From SIG701 sp045544955 (lineage in GTDB: Bacteria; Bacillota; Clostridia; Oscillospirales; CAG-272): a stretch of DNA of 54,163 nt. The stretch spans positions 1-54,163 of the forward strand of contig JAZPZY010000061.1 of NCBI GenBank assembly GCA_045544955.1, written 5' to 3'. Shown here piece by piece: positions 50,576-54,163 of this stretch. Made by a program: the position numbers and the translations under genes. A model generated the notes under the pieces. It made no database searches, was not told the DNA's origin, and saw nothing but the letters and a program-made list of their open reading frames with translations. Every line of letters begins with the position of its first letter. The stretch's first letter is position 1.

Positions 50576-51214
50576 ATGTATTTAGATAACATACGTCAGT
50601 ATGTCGCTCTTGGTTCAATGTTTGACGAGGACGAAAAAACATATAGGAAACACAGTTTTGGCCCCATTCTTTTGACGCTTTTGGCAGGAACTTTCCCAGC
50701 TCAAGCATTAAAAGGCTATTGGTCATACATGACGGTGGCCATGTTCCTTATTTCAATCGCTTGTGTGGTGACGGTTTTTAAACTCTCTTCCTTTGTGCTG
50801 ACTCTTCATGATGCTTTGTGTTTGGATGCGGTCATATTCGGAGCATGGGTTCTGGATTTGTCAATCCTTGAGCTTATGTATTTTACCATGTGGGAAGGCT
50901 TCACCCCTTGGTTACTGTTAATGTATTTACCTATTTTAGTCGTGCCGTTATTTTTTGGCTTCAAAATATATAAAGCGCTCAAGAGCGATCATTATAGCAC
51001 AACAAAACCTGCAAAAGGTGGTTTGGGTGGAGTGGGAATTACTGCCGGTATACTGGGCATGAGTTTTGCGGCAATAATCTTTCGAAATGTTGAGCAAAGT
51101 ACTGCTGTTGTAGTTATACTAATATGCATAAGCCTTTTAAACGGGTTTATGTCATTGGGGATGTTGTCTCTGCAAAAGTTATATTACTTGAAAAAATACA
51201 AACCTTTTGGGTAA
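50576..51214 (+). CDS. Multi-pass membrane protein in an RHS-remnant islet
   Basis: The 212-residue protein has about six hydrophobic helices: near residues 30-50, 55-78, 85-107, 112-133, 157-175 and 181-203. Short charged loops (YKALKSDHYSTTKPAKGG) separate some of them. I do not recognise the family. The frame is open from 50525, but ATG 50576 with GGGAGG five bases upstream is the better start. Codon use is AT-rich (many ATA, TTA, AGA) compared with the flanking genes, which suggests transfer. Placed directly after a RHS-like C-terminal tail and followed by its own terminator, it could be an immunity protein; that is inference from position only. Confidence 0.65.
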   Translation: MYLDNIRQYVALGSMFDEDEKTYRKHSFGPILLTLLAGTFPAQALKGYWSYMTVAMFLISIACVVTVFKLSSFVLTLHDALCLDAVIFGAWVLDLSILELMYFTMWEGFTPWLLLMYLPILVVPLFFGFKIYKALKSDHYSTTKPAKGGLGGVGITAGILGMSFAAIIFRNVEQSTAVVVILICISLLNGFMSLGMLSLQKLYYLKKYKPFG

Positions 51215-51227
51215 AATTTTTTGTTTT

Positions 51228-51256
51228 ACACCCGCGCCGTATGGCGCGGGTGTTTT
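51228..51256 (+). terminator. Strong terminator after the islet membrane gene
   Basis: An 11-bp perfect GC-rich stem (51228-51238 with 51243-51253), a GTAT loop and TTTT follow the membrane protein gene by 13 bases. Confidence 0.85.
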
Positions 51257-51261
51257 CCGTT

Positions 51262-51324
51262 TCCTATACCTACGACGAAAACGGCAACGTCCTCACCGTC
51301 ACCGACGGAAATGGAACGGATAGA
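51262..51324 (+). pseudogene. Second RHS/YD-repeat remnant
   Basis: One frame reads SYTYDENGNVLTVTDGNGT, an RHS/YD repeat of the kind found in the middle of RHS proteins. It begins eight bases after the terminator hairpin and stops resembling RHS after about 21 codons. Its base composition is GC-richer than the upstream islet and like the surrounding chromosome, so it may come from a different RHS gene than the remnant at 50137-50258. Confidence 0.55.
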
Positions 51325-51393
51325 ATTTCCTGTGAGGATCTTTTCCGAAGTGCTTCCTCGAACACGATTTTTCCACGAATTCGGTCGTATAAC

Positions 51394-51422
51394 TTGACTT
51401 CAATCCAATTATCCGATATAAT
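51394..51422 (+). promoter_or_regulatory. SigA promoter of the phosphofructokinase gene
   Basis: TTGACT (51394-51399), exactly 17 bases and TATAAT (51417-51422) lie 40 bases before the start of the phosphofructokinase gene. Confidence 0.88.
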
Positions 51423-51461
51423 TGAGTGTACGAATTTGAATGAGGATGAAAGGTGTATATC

Positions 51462-52730
51462 ATGACCGAAAAGAAACTTATCGGTGCCGCCGTTGTGGGG
51501 CAGTCCGGCGGACCTACTGCCGTAATCAACGCAACGCTTGCCGGCGTTATCCGTGCCGCTCTTTCCGAGGATGCAAAAGACACGATCACGAAACTGTACG
51601 GTATGAGAAACGGTATAGAAGGCTTTATTGACGGGCGTTTTGTGTCGCTCAGCTCCGTATTTACCAAAAACGACGGAACGGCAGATGAAGATAAACTGGC
51701 TCTGCTGACGCAGACGCCGGCATCCGCTCTCGGCTCCTGCCGCAAAAAATTGCCCGATCCCGAAAAAGATCCGGAGTTTTTCGAAAAACTGATCGCTCGC
51801 TTTAAGGAGAACGATATTCGTTATTTCTTCTACATCGGCGGTAACGATTCCATGGATACGGTGGCCAAACTCAGCCGCTATGTGGCCGATCACGATTATG
51901 AGATGCGTGTCATCGGTCTGCCGAAGACCATTGACAACGACTTGCCAGGCACGGATCACGCCCCCGGCTACGGTTCTGCCGCAAAGCTGATTGCCACCGA
52001 GGTTCAGGAAATCGTCCGTGACTGTGCCGTGTATACCGTTCCCGCCGTTACGGTAGTAGAGATCATGGGACGCGATGCAGGATGGCTGACCGCTGCTTCC
52101 GCATTGCCGCGGATACTGGGCGGATATGCACCGGATCTGGTATATTTGCCGGAGTGCAGTTTTTCCATGGATGCGTTCTTCAGCGATCTGCGTGCCGAAT
52201 TCCAAAAGAAACCCAACATCGTGGTTGCCGTATCGGAAGGTATCCGATTTGAGGACGGCACGTACGTTGGTGAATCCGCACAGAGCGGTGTGAAGGACGT
52301 ATTCGGTCACAAATACCTGGCAGGCACCGCTAAGATGCTTACAGAGGCTGTAAAGGCCGAATTCGGCTGCAAGGTGCGTTCGATCGAGCTTAGCCTTCCG
52401 CAGCGTTGCGGGGCTCATTTCGCCTCTCTGACGGATCTCACGGAAGCCGCCGATGCCGGTGCTGCCGGTGTAGCTGCGGCACTGGCCGGCGAAACCGGTT
52501 CCATGATCGCCATTCTCCGTGACGAAAGTGCACCCGGGTACAGCGTGGTTTATAAGCCTGCCAACGTGCAGAACATTGCAAACGGTGAGCAAAAGGTGCC
52601 GGATGCGTTCATCAACAGTGCAAAGAATAACGTGACGGATGAATGTCTGCGTTATATCGCTCCGCTGATTGCCGGTGAGCCGAAACTTGTCATGAACGGC
52701 GGCATCCCCGTACATTTTGTATTCGATTAA
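51462..52730 (+). CDS. pfp: Pyrophosphate-type 6-phosphofructokinase
   Basis: This glycolytic enzyme interconverts fructose 6-phosphate and fructose 1,6-bisphosphate. The 422-residue protein has the phosphate-donor loops GQSGGPTAVINAT and GGNDSMDT, where Asn-Asp replaces the Asp-Gly of ATP-dependent enzymes. The active-site PKTIDNDLPGTDHAPGYGSA and MGRDAGW follow. These residues favour pyrophosphate as phosphoryl donor, a reversible, energy-saving reaction typical of Clostridia; this should be taken as an inference. ATG 51462 follows AAAGG by eight bases (a GTG lies three codons earlier). It has its own promoter and terminator. Confidence 0.92.
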   Translation: MTEKKLIGAAVVGQSGGPTAVINATLAGVIRAALSEDAKDTITKLYGMRNGIEGFIDGRFVSLSSVFTKNDGTADEDKLALLTQTPASALGSCRKKLPDPEKDPEFFEKLIARFKENDIRYFFYIGGNDSMDTVAKLSRYVADHDYEMRVIGLPKTIDNDLPGTDHAPGYGSAAKLIATEVQEIVRDCAVYTVPAVTVVEIMGRDAGWLTAASALPRILGGYAPDLVYLPECSFSMDAFFSDLRAEFQKKPNIVVAVSEGIRFEDGTYVGESAQSGVKDVFGHKYLAGTAKMLTEAVKAEFGCKVRSIELSLPQRCGAHFASLTDLTEAADAGAAGVAAALAGETGSMIAILRDESAPGYSVVYKPANVQNIANGEQKVPDAFINSAKNNVTDECLRYIAPLIAGEPKLVMNGGIPVHFVFD

Positions 52731-52735
52731 GAACG

Positions 52736-52767
52736 AAAAAGACTGTGTAGAAATACACAGTCTTTTT
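52736..52767. terminator. Bidirectional Rho-independent terminator
   Basis: A 14-bp perfect stem (52736-52749 with 52754-52767) with a GAAA loop and A/T runs on both sides lies between the convergent phosphofructokinase and SEDS genes. Confidence 0.92.
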
Positions 52768-52770
52768 ATA

Positions 52771-54163
52771 TTACGCGTCTTCACGCTCAAAGTAGTATTT
52801 TTGGTTATGCGTTGCCACGCTTTGCACCACGCCGATGCACAGGAACGAAGACAGCATGGACGATCCGCCGTAACTGAGAAAGGGAAGTGTGATTCCGATG
52901 ACAGGCAGCATACCGAGACACATTCCGATGTTTTCGATTATCTGGTATGTGAGCATCCCGGCGACTCCTGCACAGATGAGAGCACCTGACATCTTGTCGG
53001 CGGTGATGGAGTTCATAAAAATTCTGATAACGAGCGACGCAAGCAGAAGGATCACGACCGCAGCACCAATAAAACCGAATTCCTCGGCGATGACTGCAAA
53101 TATCATGTCTGTTTGCTTGGCGGGCAAAAGCGATGGAACCGATTGGGTGAGATAACCCTTGCGATAGCCTGCGCCTGTGATTCCTCCGGAGCCTATGGCT
53201 GTCTTGCTTTGTATCGCCTGATATCCTTTGTCTGCAGGGTCAAGCTCGGGATTGAAGCCGACAAGCAGACGTTCTTTCTGGTAATCCTTGAGATTTGCGA
53301 AAATAATTGGGGCTGCAGCAAGACCGACAATCCCTGCTCCTGCAAAATACCAGGCCGAAAGCTTTGCCGCAAAGAGCATCACAAGAGTGATGGCGATGTA
53401 TACCGTTGCCTGGCCGAGGTCTTTTTCGAGAAGCACAAGACCAATGATAAGTCCAGCATGAAGCAGAAGACCGAAAACTGTTTTTATATGATTTATTCTG
53501 TGTTTTACTGCGTCAAGATGGGCGGCAAAGGTGATGATGAAAAGCACCTTTCCGATCTCTGCCGGCTGGATACCAAAAGAACCGATGCGGATCCAGTTGT
53601 GGTTGGTATCGCCGCTGCCGTCTGCACCTGTTCCAAAAACAGCAGTGACGGCAAGCATTATGACATTAAGTATCAGAATTATTTTGTAATGCTTCGTCAG
53701 AACGTCATAGTCAATATATGTAAGTCCGAGCATCAGGCAAAAACCGATGACTGTCATTGCTATCTGCATAAAGTCGAAACGTGCAGAGCCTTTTGTCAAA
53801 GTTGCACTGTGCACAGCGAGGATTCCGATGCATGACAGGATCGCAACAGTTATCAGGAGAAAATAGTCGATGTGACTGATAAGCTCTTTGATTTCGGAAT
53901 AAAGGGCTTTTATCCTGCCGTTGAGCTTTCCTTTGGGGATTGTGGGATCTTTGGGTGCAGGCTTCAGCACCATCGAGCGTCGCGCTTTGCGCAGATTTTT
54001 CGGATCGGCGGTGATCATGCCGCTTTCCCGCTTCAATCTGTCGGCTTCGATCGGCGAATACAGTCTGCGAGCCTGTTTTGTTACAGTTTTCTTCAGATCA
54101 TCCGGACGTTTTCCGGAGCCGGTCTTAACGGTGTATTTTTTTACCGAAGAAGATGACGAAAGC
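52771..54163 (-). CDS. SEDS family protein (FtsW/RodA/SpoVE), 5' end outside window
   Basis: SEDS proteins are membrane glycosyltransferases that polymerise peptidoglycan from lipid II together with a class B penicillin-binding protein. The C-terminal about 370 residues have about ten membrane helices with SFGIQPAEIGK, LEKDLGQATVYIAI, the IAEEFGFIGA segment and the family-closing GITLPFLSYGGSSM. The reading frame stays open to the window edge without an ATG or GTG, coding for a basic, Ser/Lys-rich cytoplasmic extension of at least 90 residues before the first helix. A TTG at 54036 or ATG at 54018 could be an internal start, but neither has a good ribosome binding site. RodA is likelier than FtsW, but this is not certain. 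Confidence 0.85.
   Translation of the reverse strand, partial: LSSSSSVKKYTVKTGSGKRPDDLKKTVTKQARRLYSPIEADRLKRESGMITADPKNLRKARRSMVLKPAPKDPTIPKGKLNGRIKALYSEIKELISHIDYFLLITVAILSCIGILAVHSATLTKGSARFDFMQIAMTVIGFCLMLGLTYIDYDVLTKHYKIILILNVIMLAVTAVFGTGADGSGDTNHNWIRIGSFGIQPAEIGKVLFIITFAAHLDAVKHRINHIKTVFGLLLHAGLIIGLVLLEKDLGQATVYIAITLVMLFAAKLSAWYFAGAGIVGLAAAPIIFANLKDYQKERLLVGFNPELDPADKGYQAIQSKTAIGSGGITGAGYRKGYLTQSVPSLLPAKQTDMIFAVIAEEFGFIGAAVVILLLASLVIRIFMNSITADKMSGALICAGVAGMLTYQIIENIGMCLGMLPVIGITLPFLSYGGSSMLSSFLCIGVVQSVATHNQKYYFEREDA

Noticed and set aside
51270..52790. 506-codon open frame on the minus strand opposite the phosphofructokinase gene
   Set aside because: It is the shadow of a clear phosphofructokinase gene with promoter, ribosome binding site and terminator, and shows no domain of its own.
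1..54163. CRISPR arrays, rRNA and tRNA genes
   Set aside because: No regularly spaced direct repeats, cloverleaf-like sequences or rRNA-like stretches were noticed in the window.

Overview
This window looks like chromosomal DNA of an endospore-forming, Gram-positive anaerobe of the class Clostridia, probably an Oscillospirales-type gut bacterium (the family-level guess is weak). The grounds are the complete spoIIIA operon, the spoIIA-sigF operon, a SpoIID-like protein and GerW; the Firmicutes-type scpA-scpB neighbourhood, RqcH, RicT, TmcAL and a YtrA-type GntR/ABC operon; a PPi-type phosphofructokinase and a small 2[4Fe-4S] ferredoxin; and strong AGGAGG-type ribosome binding sites throughout. 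No rRNA, tRNA or CRISPR array was seen.

Layout. 1-730: an IS200-type insertion sequence with hairpin ends and a tnpA broken by an in-frame TAA just before the HUH motif. 792-5550: spoIIIAA-AH, the mother-cell part of the SpoIIIA-SpoIIQ channel. 5616-7209: an unknown small protein and a DUF3048 lipoprotein. 7257-8887 (minus): yajC, a TIGR04086 membrane protein and an esterase-like hydrolase. 9003-12339: a GntR regulator with a perfect operator-like palindrome at its promoter, an ABC ATPase and a permease. 12380-24196 (minus): a long co-directional run, lon-engB-lysA-M50 protease-scpA-scpB-two amidohydrolases-DUF2953-gerW-dacF-rluB-GNAT-like, mixing proteolysis, chromosome condensation, cell-wall and spore functions. 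24367-28122: GNAT-rqcH-tmcAL. 28164-36465 (minus): HExxH lipoprotein, tatD, metG, rsmI, an N6-methyltransferase, ferredoxin, ricT and holB. 36614-45684: an orphan membrane protein, coaE-SLT, M18 aminopeptidase, KDPG aldolase, prfA-tsaC/sua5-parC. 45756-48427: a secreted accessory protein and a large SpoIID/LytB protein, facing spoIIAA-spoIIAB-sigF (48471-50027, minus). 50137-51330: an AT-rich accessory islet with remnants of RHS/YD-repeat genes flanking a multi-pass membrane protein. 51394-54163: PPi-phosphofructokinase and a FtsW/RodA/SpoVE-type SEDS protein that runs off the window.

The sporulation genes form one regulatory story: spoIIAA/AB/sigF set forespore identity, SpoIID-type proteins remodel septal peptidoglycan during engulfment, the SpoIIIA complex feeds the forespore, and DacF and GerW act on the cortex and spore. 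The most unusual stretches are the RHS-flanked membrane gene (50137-51330), the paired amidohydrolases of which one has lost its metal ligands (15994-17540), the secreted HExxH lipoprotein (28164-29468), and the enlarged SpoIID with its overlapping secreted partner (45850-48427). Operon boundaries are well supported by bidirectional terminators at 7211, 12344, 28121, 48442 and 52736.
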